From Candidatus Aminicenantota bacterium (GTDB lineage: Bacteria; Acidobacteriota; Aminicenantia; JAMOAD01), in contig JAMOUT010000002.1 in assembly GCA_027061995.1 (NCBI GenBank), positions 5,513 through 69,512 on the forward strand: a stretch of 64,000 nucleotides of DNA. The letters are read 5' to 3'. A program made the position numbers and the translations under genes. Below the pieces are notes generated by a model. The model saw only the letters and a list, made by a program, of their open reading frames with translations, was not told the DNA's origin and made no database searches. Shown piece by piece: positions 54,911-63,663 of this stretch (within the stretch, counting starts at the first letter, position 1; every line of letters begins with the position of its first letter).

Positions 54911-54963
54911 GTCAAAATATTGACATCTTCATCACCATCAAAACTATTAAGTCAAAATATTGA
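54911..54963. repeat. Two 13-bp direct repeats upstream of the motA promoter
   Basis: GTCAAAATATTGA occurs exactly at 54911-54923 and 54951-54963, with a start-to-start distance of 40 bp, close to four helical turns. They lie about 40-95 bp upstream of the sigma-54-like site on the minus strand, where activator sites are expected. The region 54831-55132 holds no gene. Confidence 0.6.
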
Positions 54964-55132
54964 GCATTACAAAATCATCTTTATTCAGAGATGTTCTTTT
55001 TATATTCATTACCCATATAATTATTTAAACAGATTTCTTTAATTCAATCTTTATGACTCTTGACCAAACATTTCCCTTGTGTTTTAATAATATATTAAAG
55101 AATTATTGTTATAACTTATTTAACGGAGGTTA

Positions 55133-55546
55133 ATGATTTCAAAACTTATTATTGAGCTAAAAAAAGAACATCTGCTTATTAAAAAAACATTCAACAAAAT
55201 AAAAGATTTTAATATTAAAGCTGATAAAAGGAAACTTCTGTTCAAAGATGCAAAACAATTCTTATCTTCACATATTAAAAAAGAGGATGAATTTTTGTAT
55301 CCCCTTTTATGGAAAAAAGCGGAAATAGATAATAATCTCAAACATACCCTTGAACTTTGTATGGATGATATGAATAATATTGCACAAGAGGTTCAGAATT
55401 TTTTTAGTAAATATGAAGATAAGGAATTCGGAGATGAGTTTTATTCCGAATTAGGCAAACTTTGTGCCGATATATCACAAAGAATTATTTATGAAGAAGA
55501 AGTTATATATGAAAAATATGAAGAGATAATTACTGATAAAAAATAG
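55133..55546 (+). CDS. Hemerythrin-like four-helix protein
   Basis: 137 residues, all helical, with KKEHLLIKKTF (H13), the hemerythrin pair H47-IKK-E51 in LSSHIKKEDEFLYP, and a C-terminal YEEEVIYEKYEE. The later His ligands of classical hemerythrin are not all present, so a di-iron site is uncertain; many HHE-domain proteins show this variation. Possible roles are O2/NO sensing or iron handling. ACGGAGG precedes the ATG. It is divergent from the flagellar operon. Confidence 0.75.
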   Translation: MISKLIIELKKEHLLIKKTFNKIKDFNIKADKRKLLFKDAKQFLSSHIKKEDEFLYPLLWKKAEIDNNLKHTLELCMDDMNNIAQEVQNFFSKYEDKEFGDEFYSELGKLCADISQRIIYEEEVIYEKYEEIITDKK

Positions 55547-55592
55547 AGTGTATTGTTTGATCTATTCACAAACTTTAAAAACAGGTGATAAA

Positions 55593-56192
55593 ATGAATGA
55601 ATTAATTATGATACCTTGGTTAATTGATAAAACACAATTTAAAGGTATCAGAAAACAGGAGATATTAAAAGCAAAATATTTTCAAAAAGGGGATAAAACC
55701 ATTGTTTTTGATTTTCTCGGATATTCCCATTCTCTATCCATTCTTGAAGCTTTTAAAAATAAAGGGAAAGAATTTTCAAAAATAATTTTCTTCGGAGCCG
55801 CCTCTTTTATGGGGGATTTTAAAACGGGTGATATCGTTTTTCCGAAATCAAACTTTATATTTTTAAGATACGAAGACAGGGTTTCAAACACGATTGAAAC
55901 AGATAAAAATATTTCAACTTATATAAAAAAACACTTTACAAATATATCCGCGGACTCCATGACAATTGATTATGCGGGATATTTCCCAACCAAGGAACTT
56001 TCAATGCTTAAAAAATATTCCACGCTTTTTATAGAGATGGAATACGGGTTCATTCTCAGATGGGTAATTAAAGAGGATATAAATCTAATCCCCATATATA
56101 TTTTAACGGATAAATGGGGAGAGAAACCCGTAATTAATGATAATATAAAGGACCCTTTTAATAATACACTTAAAATTATTTTGGAGGCTTAA
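55593..56192 (+). CDS. Divergent nucleoside phosphorylase-fold protein
   Basis: 199 residues from ATG 55593 (AGGTGAT upstream); a GTG further upstream has no site. Motifs recall the PNP/MTAN superfamily: IIFFGAASFMGDFKTGDIVFPKS (like GxAGSL...xGDIV) and LFIEMEYGFILRWVIKEDINLIPIYILTD (like xDMExxA...TD). The identity is low and the protein shorter than usual, so substrate and even activity are uncertain. It abuts the dehydrogenase gene. Confidence 0.5.
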   Translation: MNELIMIPWLIDKTQFKGIRKQEILKAKYFQKGDKTIVFDFLGYSHSLSILEAFKNKGKEFSKIIFFGAASFMGDFKTGDIVFPKSNFIFLRYEDRVSNTIETDKNISTYIKKHFTNISADSMTIDYAGYFPTKELSMLKKYSTLFIEMEYGFILRWVIKEDINLIPIYILTDKWGEKPVINDNIKDPFNNTLKIILEA

Positions 56193-57173
56193 ATGAAAAG
56201 AAAAGTATTACTTACAAGAGCTTTTCAGGAAAAACCCATTAAAGAGTTAGAATCAAAATTTGATCTTGAAATAGGAAGCTATGAAAGAAATCTTACAAAA
56301 GATGAGATTATCGATAAAATTCAGGATAAAGAGGGGATAATATCCCTTCTTGCCGACCCGATTGATAAAGAGGTTATGAATAGCGGTAAAAATCTGAAAA
56401 TAATAGCTAATTATGCTGTCGGTTATAATAATATTGATGTTGAATACGCTTTACAAAAGGGGATTTATATAACCCACACCCCCGATGTTTTAACAGAAGC
56501 TACCGCTGATATCGCTTTTGCATTGCTTTTAAGCGTTGCAAGAAGAATTATAGAAGCAAACAGATTTACTGTCGGGGGAAAATTCAAAGGGTGGGAACCG
56601 AATTTAATGTTAGGTGTTGAAATTTTCGGTAAAAAACTCGGAATAATAGGAATGGGAAGAATAGGAAAAGCTTTTGCAAGAAGAGCAAAAGGATTCGGTC
56701 TTGATATTTACTATTATTCAAGAAACAGAATACCGGAAGAAGAGGAGAAAAAATTCGGAGCAAAATTCATGGGATTGGATGAACTTTTAAAAATATCGGA
56801 TTTTATCTCAATACATACCCCGCTAACAAAAGAAACCCGTCACCTCTTAAACAAAGAAAAACTCGATTTGCTAAAAAAGAGTGCGATTTTGATTAATACG
56901 GGGAGGGGACCGATAGTTGATGAAGAGTATCTTATTAAACTTTTAAAAGATAATAAAATATTCGGTGCGGGATTTGATGTATATGAAAAAGAGCCTTTCA
57001 TACCCGAAGCATTAAAAAAACTTGATAATGTCGTTATTTTGCCCCATATAGGCTCGGCTACAATAGAAACAAGGGAAAAAATGGCTTTTATGTGCATAAA
57101 TTCAATAGAGCATTTTTTCAATGGGAAAACACCTGAAAATCTTATTCCCGAATGGAAAAACAAACTCAAATAA
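56193..57173 (+). CDS. D-2-hydroxyacid dehydrogenase (glyoxylate/hydroxypyruvate reductase type)
   Basis: 326 residues with substrate-domain ANYAVGYNNIDV, NAD(P)-binding GMGRIGKAF (153-161) and the catalytic triad R238 (INTGRGP), E267 (YEKEP) and H285 (LPHIGSAT). Closest in character to GyaR-type glyoxylate reductases. Which of glyoxylate, hydroxypyruvate or another 2-ketoacid is used cannot be told. GGAGG sits just before the start. Confidence 0.88.
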   Translation: MKRKVLLTRAFQEKPIKELESKFDLEIGSYERNLTKDEIIDKIQDKEGIISLLADPIDKEVMNSGKNLKIIANYAVGYNNIDVEYALQKGIYITHTPDVLTEATADIAFALLLSVARRIIEANRFTVGGKFKGWEPNLMLGVEIFGKKLGIIGMGRIGKAFARRAKGFGLDIYYYSRNRIPEEEEKKFGAKFMGLDELLKISDFISIHTPLTKETRHLLNKEKLDLLKKSAILINTGRGPIVDEEYLIKLLKDNKIFGAGFDVYEKEPFIPEALKKLDNVVILPHIGSATIETREKMAFMCINSIEHFFNGKTPENLIPEWKNKLK

Positions 57174-57174
57174 G

Positions 57175-57789
57175 ATGTCCGAGATTATAAGTATAAATTC
57201 ACCTGAAATTATTGAAAAAACAAAAGAATTTATAGAAAAAGGGGATATTGTTTGTATTCCTACGGATACCATATACGGACTCTCCGTAAATAGTTTTGAC
57301 AAAAATTCATTAATAAAATTAAAACGACTAAAACAAAGGGAGGAGCCTTTCCTACTTTTAACCGACAGCTTGAATAAGATTATCGGACTTATTAATTATA
57401 TCAACCCTGTTTTCCATAAATTAAAAGCTAACGGGTTAATTCCCGGACCTTTGACACTACTTTTTAAAGTAAGGGTGAACATAGATGATATAACTTCAGA
57501 GAGAGGAACCATAGCGGTCAGAATTCCGAAATCCGATTTTCTGCAAAAACTTTTATCTTCAATAAATTTTCCCATAGTTTCAACAAGTGCGAACTTAAAA
57601 GGGATGACACCGGCAAAAACAATAGAAGAAGCTCACAATTATCTTAAAGAAGATGTTAAGCTTTATGTTGATGCGGGAAAGCTTGACGGACCACCTTCGA
57701 CAATAATAGATATATCCGATGAAAATATAAGATACATTCGAGAGGGTGGAATAAAATTCAAGAAAATAAAACAAATCATTGACAACTGA
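57175..57789 (+). CDS. tsaC: L-threonylcarbamoyladenylate synthase (TsaC/Sua5/YrdC family)
   Basis: 204 residues from ATG 57175, two bases after the previous stop; an in-frame ATG at 57121 lies inside the dehydrogenase gene. Core motifs: CIPTDTIYGLSV, LKRLKQREEPF, PGPLTLLFK, TIAVRIPKSDF and STSANLKGM. It makes threonylcarbamoyl-AMP for tRNA t6A37. Short form, without the C-terminal Sua5 domain. YciO-type relatives cannot be wholly excluded. Confidence 0.88.
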   Translation: MSEIISINSPEIIEKTKEFIEKGDIVCIPTDTIYGLSVNSFDKNSLIKLKRLKQREEPFLLLTDSLNKIIGLINYINPVFHKLKANGLIPGPLTLLFKVRVNIDDITSERGTIAVRIPKSDFLQKLLSSINFPIVSTSANLKGMTPAKTIEEAHNYLKEDVKLYVDAGKLDGPPSTIIDISDENIRYIREGGIKFKKIKQIIDN

Positions 57790-57807
57790 AAAATAATTTA
57801 TTATATT
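57779..57807 (+). promoter_or_regulatory. Sigma-70-type promoter of pal
   Basis: TTGACA (57779-57784), 17 bases, TATATT (57802-57807), overlapping the tsaC stop codon. AAAAGGAGG and the pal ATG follow at 57830. Textbook spacing. Confidence 0.72.
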
Positions 57808-57829
57808 AAAAGATTTAAAAGGAGGTATC

Positions 57830-58375
57830 ATGAAAAAAGTCTTATCATTTTTTTTAATCGTTTTTATTGCTGTATTTTTTTATTCTTGTAAAAAGAATAA
57901 GATTAAAACGATTCCAAAACCTAAAAAACAAGAAACAAAAATCGAAAAAGTGCAGGAAGAGGTACCTAAATTAAAAGTTGAAAAACTATCGGAAGAGGAG
58001 ATTTTTAACAAAAAATCCATAGAAGAATTAAATAAAGAGCAAGTTCTTAAAATAGTTTTCTTTGATTTTGATAAAGCGAATATCAGAGATGATATGATTC
58101 CGGTTATAGAAGAAAACGCCGACTGGTTGAAAAAACATCCGACCGTGAAAATTCTTATAGAAGGACATTGCGATGAGAGAGGAACCGTTGAATATAACCT
58201 TGCTCTCGGAGAGAAAAGAGCTAAAGCGGTTAAAGAATATCTTATTTCTTCAGGAGTTTCTCCCGGTATAATAACAATCATCTCTTACGGAAAATCAAAA
58301 CCTCTTGACCCTGCACATAATGAGGCTGCCTGGTCAAAAAACAGAAGAGCGGAATTAAAAATCATAGAAAAATAG
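57830..58375 (+). CDS. pal: Peptidoglycan-associated lipoprotein Pal (OmpA family)
   Basis: 181 residues: lipoprotein signal with C20 in FFYSC, a charged linker rich in Lys/Glu (~22-75), then an OmpA-like domain (VFFDFDKANIRDDM, IEGHCDERGTVEYNLALGEKRA, WSKNRRAELKI). Pal tethers the outer membrane to peptidoglycan in the Tol-Pal system. The next gene is cpoB-like, the standard partner; tolB, tolA, tolQ and tolR are not here. Confidence 0.93.
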   Translation: MKKVLSFFLIVFIAVFFYSCKKNKIKTIPKPKKQETKIEKVQEEVPKLKVEKLSEEEIFNKKSIEELNKEQVLKIVFFDFDKANIRDDMIPVIEENADWLKKHPTVKILIEGHCDERGTVEYNLALGEKRAKAVKEYLISSGVSPGIITIISYGKSKPLDPAHNEAAWSKNRRAELKIIEK

Positions 58376-58391
58376 TTTTATAAAAAATATA

Positions 58392-59228
58392 ATGAAAAAA
58401 AACATAATATCTCTAATAATTGTATTGTCTTTATCTTTATCACTCACGGCAAAATCAAAAGAGTATAAACAGATAAACGGCAAATTATCTAAAATAATCT
58501 CGTCCCTCGAATCAATGAGTAGGAGAAATGATGCTCAGGCAGCTGAAATATCGCAAGTATATTCAAAATTAAAAGTTGTTCTGTCCCGTCTTGAAAATCT
58601 ACAAAAAAAAGAGATAGATCAGAATAAAGTTATGGAATCCGTTCTTATTCAACTTCAAAATCTAAAAGAAAGTATTGATGAATTAACAAAATCAGTCAAT
58701 AATCTTTATCAACACCAAGATGATTTACAGACTTCAAATACTTCTTACAATAATACTCCTGCAAACAACCCGATTAAACAACATAACATTGATACAAAAA
58801 AAGTGAAAAAAGTTATAAAGGGGAAAAAGGTAAAACTTACCCCGCAACAACTTTATTATTCCGCTTACTCTGATTATCTTAAAGGTGATTTTCAGCTTGC
58901 CATAAGAGGATTTAATGAATATTTGAAAATATATGGCAACTCTCCCCTATCGGATAATGCTCTATATTGGATAGGAGAATGTTATTATTCCCAAGGCAAA
59001 TATGAAGCGGCTATAAAAAGTTTTGACAATCTGATTAAATATCACAAACAAAGTGATAAAATAGCAGGGGCTTTGTTAAAAAAAGGATACTCTTTATTAG
59101 AGCTGGGTAAAAGAGAAAAGGGAATTTTAGTCTTAAAGAAAGTTATAAATGATTATCCGCTTTCCGAGGAAGCCGGTCTTGCAGAGCAAAAATTAAAGGA
59201 GATCGGGGTAAGCGGAAAGGAGAACTGA
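58392..59228 (+). CDS. cpoB: Tol-Pal system protein CpoB/YbgF
   Basis: 278 residues: signal peptide (IISLIIVLSLSLSLTAKS), N-terminal coiled coil (~25-112), a Thr/Asn linker, and three TPR-like repeats (YSAYSDYLKGDFQLAIRGFNEYL, ALYWIGECYYSQGKYEAAIKSFDNLI, ALLKKGYSLLELGKREKGILVLKK). CpoB coordinates Tol-Pal with peptidoglycan synthesis at division. It overlaps ssb by one base. Confidence 0.9.
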   Translation: MKKNIISLIIVLSLSLSLTAKSKEYKQINGKLSKIISSLESMSRRNDAQAAEISQVYSKLKVVLSRLENLQKKEIDQNKVMESVLIQLQNLKESIDELTKSVNNLYQHQDDLQTSNTSYNNTPANNPIKQHNIDTKKVKKVIKGKKVKLTPQQLYYSAYSDYLKGDFQLAIRGFNEYLKIYGNSPLSDNALYWIGECYYSQGKYEAAIKSFDNLIKYHKQSDKIAGALLKKGYSLLELGKREKGILVLKKVINDYPLSEEAGLAEQKLKEIGVSGKEN

Positions 59229-59665
59229 TGTTAGATAAAAATTCTTACAATAAGATTATTTTAGTGGGGCATATAGGAAGAGATCCTGAAATAAGATATA
59301 CTCCGGATAATAGAGCTGTTGCAAATATAAGTCTTGCGACAACCGAATTTATGACAAAACCGAACGGTGAAAGGGAAGATAGAACCCAATGGCATAATAT
59401 AGTGGCATGGGGGAAATTGGCTGAATTCGGTGAAAAATATCTTAAAAAAGGGATGCAGATAATGGTTGAAGGTAAACTCAGATATGATAATTGGACAGCT
59501 CAAGACGGAACAAAAAGAAAAAGTGCAAGAGTTTATGCGGACAAAATTATTCTTCTCGGGAAAAGAGATAGAAACGATTATCAATCAAATAACAATATGG
59601 ATGCTGGATTCGGAGAACCATCCGGTGATCTTCCGGATGGTTCTGACGAGGGACTGCCTTTCTGA
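59228..59665 (+). CDS. ssb: Single-stranded DNA-binding protein
   Basis: 145 residues: an OB-fold domain (NKIILVGHIGRDPEIRYTPDNRAVANISLAT..., WHNIVAWGKLAEFGEKYLKKGMQIMVEGKL) and an acidic tail ending DEGLPF, the protein-interaction tip. SSB coats ssDNA during replication and repair. It starts TGATG with cpoB; an unusual partner for a Tol-Pal gene. Confidence 0.95.
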   Translation: MLDKNSYNKIILVGHIGRDPEIRYTPDNRAVANISLATTEFMTKPNGEREDRTQWHNIVAWGKLAEFGEKYLKKGMQIMVEGKLRYDNWTAQDGTKRKSARVYADKIILLGKRDRNDYQSNNNMDAGFGEPSGDLPDGSDEGLPF

Positions 59666-59671
59666 TTAATT

Positions 59672-60076
59672 ATGTTTGAGGATAAAGAATATACAAAATG
59701 TTTTGCATGCGGCAAGGATAATCCATTCGGTTTAAAGCTTAAATTTTATAAAGACAATAATTGGGTTATAGCTGAATTTATACCCCATGAAAATTATCAA
59801 GGCTACCCGGGAATCTTACACGGAGGGATTACAACCACTCTTATGGATGAAGCAATGGCAAAAGCCCTTTATTTGATGGATATAGTAGCTTTAAGCGTTA
59901 AAATAGAAGTTCATTTTAAAAAGAAGATAGAGATCGGTGAAAAAGTCAGGGTAAAAGCAAAACTTTTGGAGCAAAAAAGAAAAATTTTTATACTAACCTC
60001 TCATATTGAAAATGAACAGGGGGAGATAAAAGCGGAAGCAAAAGGGTTTTTTCAACAATATAAAGGGCTTCTTTAA
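59672..60076 (+). CDS. PaaI-type hotdog-fold thioesterase
   Basis: 134 residues: the opening KCFACGKDNPFGLKLKFY, then ENYQGYPGILHGGITTTLMDEAMAKAL with the HGG and catalytic acidic residue of the 4HBT/PaaI family. It hydrolyses acyl-CoA thioesters; the acyl group is unknown. It ends six bases from the convergent radC stop. Confidence 0.88.
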   Translation: MFEDKEYTKCFACGKDNPFGLKLKFYKDNNWVIAEFIPHENYQGYPGILHGGITTTLMDEAMAKALYLMDIVALSVKIEVHFKKKIEIGEKVRVKAKLLEQKRKIFILTSHIENEQGEIKAEAKGFFQQYKGLL

Positions 60077-60082
60077 CCGGAT

Positions 60083-60742
60083 TTATCTGTCTTTATAACT
60101 ATAATAACCGTTTTTCCCCACAATCACATGATCAAGGACTTTTATATCGATTAATTCTCCCGCTTGGAAAAATTTTTCAGTTAGTCTGTCATCCTCATAA
60201 GAGGGGGTTGAATCTCCGGACGGATGATTATGAACAATTATTATGGAATTTATGCTATCTTTTATCGCATTTTTAAAAACTTCCCGCGGATGAACAACTG
60301 TAGAATTCAGCGTCCCGACCGATACAATCTCATCCTTTACTATCCTATTCTTTGTATCAAGATATAAAATCATAAAAACTTCCCTGTCCAAATCCGATAT
60401 TAAAGGGGAACAATAATCATAAACATCTTTCGCCGATTTTATCTGTTTGCCCTCATTAATATGAATATTCACCCTTTTATTAATCTCAAAAACAGCTTTT
60501 ATCTGCATCGCTTTTGCAGGTCCTATCCCTTTGATCCGTTGTAATTCTTTAAGAGACAAACTCGAGAGTTTTTCTATACCGTAAGTTTTAATCAATCTAT
60601 TACACATATCAACAACATTCTCCCCCCTGTTTCCCGTTTTCAAAATTATGGCAAGAAGCTCCGCATCACTTAAATTTGATGAACCGTATTTTATAAATCT
60701 CTCCCTCGGTCTGTTCTCTTTTGCAATATCTTTTATCCGCAT
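60083..60742 (-). CDS. radC: RadC family JAB-domain protein
   Basis: 219 residues from ATG 60742 (GGAAGGG upstream): MRIKDIAKENRPRERF start, helix-hairpin-helix region (LSSLSLKELQRIKGIGPAKAMQIKAVFE), and a JAB/MPN metal site (IIIVHNHPSGDSTPSYEDD). The name DNA repair protein RadC is historical; biochemical function is uncertain. It has its own promoter in the gap behind the DUF5916 gene. Confidence 0.93.
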   Translation of the reverse strand: MRIKDIAKENRPRERFIKYGSSNLSDAELLAIILKTGNRGENVVDMCNRLIKTYGIEKLSSLSLKELQRIKGIGPAKAMQIKAVFEINKRVNIHINEGKQIKSAKDVYDYCSPLISDLDREVFMILYLDTKNRIVKDEIVSVGTLNSTVVHPREVFKNAIKDSINSIIIVHNHPSGDSTPSYEDDRLTEKFFQAGELIDIKVLDHVIVGKNGYYSYKDR

Positions 60743-60761
60743 CCACCCTTCCTTATATTTT

Positions 60762-60790
60762 AATATAAAACAATAGAGCAAAATTGTCAA
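60762..60790 (-). promoter_or_regulatory. Sigma-70-type promoter of radC
   Basis: Minus strand TTGACA (60790-60785), 17 bases, TATATT (60767-60762), about 20 bases before the radC ATG at 60742. It supports that start over longer readings. Confidence 0.7.
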
Positions 60791-60803
60791 ATTTCTCGAA
60801 AAT

Positions 60804-62954
60804 TTAAAACCTACACAAATATGAAACTTTGAAAAACAAACCTTTTCTAATTTGAAGGAATTGATTACTCTCCATATAATCATCTTTCTCCCACTTCAGT
60901 TTTCTGTAAACAGAGCCATAACCTAAGTATATAACTGTTCCCGGGATATATGTGAAAGATGCGAGAGCATCAATGTTAAGTTTTTTTCTGTATGTATTGT
61001 ATTCGAAAATTCCTCTGAAAAACAGATATTTATTTATCTGTAAGGTGGTTCTATTCCTTAAAATACTATAATCATATATTTTCTCCTTTGTTTCTTTTTT
61101 ATAAAAATCGACATAAATCAACCCGAAATAAGTATCAAGTTTATCAAAAGGTTGATACCATAATGATAGATAAAAACCTTTACCATATCCTTGATACGGA
61201 GAATCGGGATCATAATAGATTTTCCCCGATTTCTTAAAAGAAAATCCGAGGGAAAACTCTTTGGTCAGTTGGCTGTTAATACTGGTGCTGAATCCGGAAA
61301 CATTAAATTTTTCCCCTTTAAAAACCTCATTCCCCGATATTCCGCTTATCCTGAACTGTGTTTGCAATGGAAGATGAAATCTTACAGCAAAAAGATTAAA
61401 TGTCTCAAATGTTTTGTATTCTTTGTCATAAATATGAAAACTCCAATAAAAAGTATCCACTTTATCTATTATCGTTGATTTCGGATAGACTTGATACATT
61501 GCAAAAACACCTAACCTTGTTATCCCTGTTCTTGTAATAAAACCCGTATCTATCTTAAAATCTTTTGAAATATCTTGTAAACCCGTATCTATTATAATAT
61601 TCCTATTGTTAAAACTATACTTTAGTCCGAGAGCATGTCCTTTCTCAACATCATTATCTTCCGTATTCCTCGTGAATGAACCGAAATAATGGTATTCAAC
61701 CACCGATAAATCATTCAATCTTAATCTTCCGTCAGAACCTATTATCCGATTATAATAATCCCCTCGGGTTTTACCCGTCCAAAACCCCCCTATATATGAA
61801 TCATTTTTCAGAGAGTGTCTGTATCTTAAAATAGAATAATATGGGTTCAAAGTTTCACCATCTTCCGAAATATCATCTTTTGCAAACAAACCGAGAACAG
61901 TGTCTCTTCTGCTCATTTTACCGCTGAGTTTTATACCGTAAACAGGATTTATTATCTTTCTCGTATGAACAACAGCCCAAAGAGGTGCTGATTCCGTATT
62001 TCCCGCAAATTTATAAAATTCACTTCCCTCTTGAAAAAAGGGTCTTTTTTCAGGATAAAATATATCATATCTTAAATTAATATCAACTTGTCCCGCATCA
62101 GCTTCCACCTGACTAAAATCAGGATTATACGAAGCATCAAGCGTAATATCCGAGGAAATCCCCAATTTTGCGGTTATCCCGAAATCCTTTCTATTTTCTC
62201 TGTTTTCCATTATCCCTTCATTTATCTCATCCTTTTTCGAGTAAACAAAAGAGGGTAAAATCTCAAATACCCTTTTGTATTTCAATCCTTCAAATTCAAC
62301 AGGCATTGCTTGAGACAATATACTTCCTTTATCAGGATAAAGCGGGGGATAACTGTCATTTTCAGAGAATCTTGTTATATTCCTGATTATTGCAATTCTC
62401 ATTATATTTTTCTTGCCCGAGGGAAACCTCAAACTTTTCAAAGGTATTCTGCACTCTATAATATAACCTTTATCATCTATCCTACCCGCACTATACCAGA
62501 CAAAATCCTGAGTCTCTTTAAAATCTCCGTTTATTCCTATCATCCCGTCCCCCTGTATTCCCGAAGGATTAATGAGAAAAGCATAAGCACTTTGTTTATC
62601 ATTAAAAGTATCAAGCACAAAACCGGCCCAATCATCATTAAGCATATTATCCCTTTTTTTAATTGAAGTTTTTATTTTTTTAGGGTCATCAAATGCTCTT
62701 ATTGCAAAATATATATTTTCAGAATCATAAGTTATATAAGCAATCGTTTTTTTATTCGGTTTTTTCCCGTAATCGGGTCTGAATGTTTTAAAATCATCGA
62801 TAATCAGAGCTTTACTCCAAAGAGATTCATCCAATTTTCCGTCAATAACGGGAGGAGTATCTGTTCTCGGTATTTTTATGATTGTTTCCGAATATAATTC
62901 GTTAAAGAATATAAATACAAAAATAATAATAAAAGAAATTAATCCTTTTTTCAT
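60804..62954 (-). CDS. CBM9/DUF5916 outer-membrane protein
   Basis: 716 residues from ATG 62954 (GGAGG seven bases upstream). Signal peptide, then a carbohydrate-binding family 9-like domain (~25-205: PPVIDGKLDESLWSKA, IAYITYDSENIYFAIRAFD, ECRIPLKSLRF) and a large C-terminal barrel (DUF5916: DASYNPDFSQVEADAGQVDINLRYDIFYPEKRPFFQEG). Alternating strands end in FFKVSYLCRF, a terminal aromatic typical of barrels. The ligand is unknown; relatives are suspected of glycan or peptide handling. Confidence 0.9.
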   Translation of the reverse strand: MKKGLISFIIIFVFIFFNELYSETIIKIPRTDTPPVIDGKLDESLWSKALIIDDFKTFRPDYGKKPNKKTIAYITYDSENIYFAIRAFDDPKKIKTSIKKRDNMLNDDWAGFVLDTFNDKQSAYAFLINPSGIQGDGMIGINGDFKETQDFVWYSAGRIDDKGYIIECRIPLKSLRFPSGKKNIMRIAIIRNITRFSENDSYPPLYPDKGSILSQAMPVEFEGLKYKRVFEILPSFVYSKKDEINEGIMENRENRKDFGITAKLGISSDITLDASYNPDFSQVEADAGQVDINLRYDIFYPEKRPFFQEGSEFYKFAGNTESAPLWAVVHTRKIINPVYGIKLSGKMSRRDTVLGLFAKDDISEDGETLNPYYSILRYRHSLKNDSYIGGFWTGKTRGDYYNRIIGSDGRLRLNDLSVVEYHYFGSFTRNTEDNDVEKGHALGLKYSFNNRNIIIDTGLQDISKDFKIDTGFITRTGITRLGVFAMYQVYPKSTIIDKVDTFYWSFHIYDKEYKTFETFNLFAVRFHLPLQTQFRISGISGNEVFKGEKFNVSGFSTSINSQLTKEFSLGFSFKKSGKIYYDPDSPYQGYGKGFYLSLWYQPFDKLDTYFGLIYVDFYKKETKEKIYDYSILRNRTTLQINKYLFFRGIFEYNTYRKKLNIDALASFTYIPGTVIYLGYGSVYRKLKWEKDDYMESNQFLQIRKGLFFKVSYLCRF

Positions 62955-63022
62955 AATCATTCCTCCGATTAAGATACAATTATAACGGAGAAATCAATTT
63001 TTTGTTCCCCTGATTTTAAATA

Positions 63023-63493
63023 TTATGATCTCAGTGTTGCTATAACTCTTTTATTATTCGTAAACAAAGAGAGAGCATCCATTATATTTTTAACAACAAT
63101 ATCAGAATTCATAAGAGTTTCAACCGATGATCCCTCCTCTTGAAGTAAAACCACACCCAATCTTGCCCTTTTAATCATAAATCTGTCATTCCTTCCGTTT
63201 CCGAAAGCAATCGTCCTATTCTCCCCCAATTTTTTAATATATCTCTCTTTTTCTTCAGCCTGATTTTCACCAGATAGTATCGTTAATTTACATTTTACCC
63301 CTTCAAGCTCTTTTTTTGCTTTACCGAATGTATCGGCGGTAATAATATGAAGTTCAACTTTTTCCGATAATATATTCAGAAGTTTTTTTACCTCTGCGGA
63401 AAGTTTTCCGTCTATCGCAAGTGTTCCATTATAATCCATCAGGAAATATTTTATTTTAAGCTCCCCGAAATCGGGAACATCAATATTAAGCAT
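63023..63493 (-). CDS. Small HAD-fold protein, soluble P-type ATPase-like
   Basis: 156 residues from ATG 63493 (GGAGG five bases upstream). Motifs: DYNGTLA (catalytic Asp, with Asn at the second position), ITAD (motif II) and GNGRNDRFMIKRA (motif IV). This is the COG4087-type soluble P-type-ATPase-like phosphatase group. The second motif-I Asp is usually the acid/base in HAD phosphatases; its replacement suggests altered or slow chemistry. It has its own promoter. Confidence 0.82.
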   Translation of the reverse strand: MLNIDVPDFGELKIKYFLMDYNGTLAIDGKLSAEVKKLLNILSEKVELHIITADTFGKAKKELEGVKCKLTILSGENQAEEKERYIKKLGENRTIAFGNGRNDRFMIKRARLGVVLLQEEGSSVETLMNSDIVVKNIMDALSLFTNNKRVIATLRS

Positions 63494-63512
63494 GTAAACC
63501 TCCAAAAGGTAA

Positions 63513-63541
63513 ATTATACAATTATAATTTTACAAAATCAA
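63513..63541 (-). promoter_or_regulatory. Promoter of the HAD gene
   Basis: Minus strand TTGATT (63541-63536), 17 bases, TATAAT (63518-63513), then TTTACC, GGAGG and the ATG at 63493. Near-consensus. Confidence 0.68.
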
Positions 63542-63663
63542 TCATGATGATTCAACAACAAGCATTGAGTCCTGATTGTTTTATCCCATAAATATGAAGG
63601 AAAAGTAAACTGTTTTTAAAACTTTATATAAGTTTTATAAACATTAATTTCCAAGTTCTCCTC

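Noticed and set aside
57121-57174. Earlier in-frame ATG for the TsaC-like gene
   Set aside because: It lies inside the dehydrogenase gene and adds residues absent from the family; ATG 57175 fits family length.
60743-60883. Longer RadC reading with 47 extra N-terminal residues
   Set aside because: It would overlap the DUF5916 gene and the radC promoter; the family starts at MRIKDIA, which has its own ribosome-binding site.
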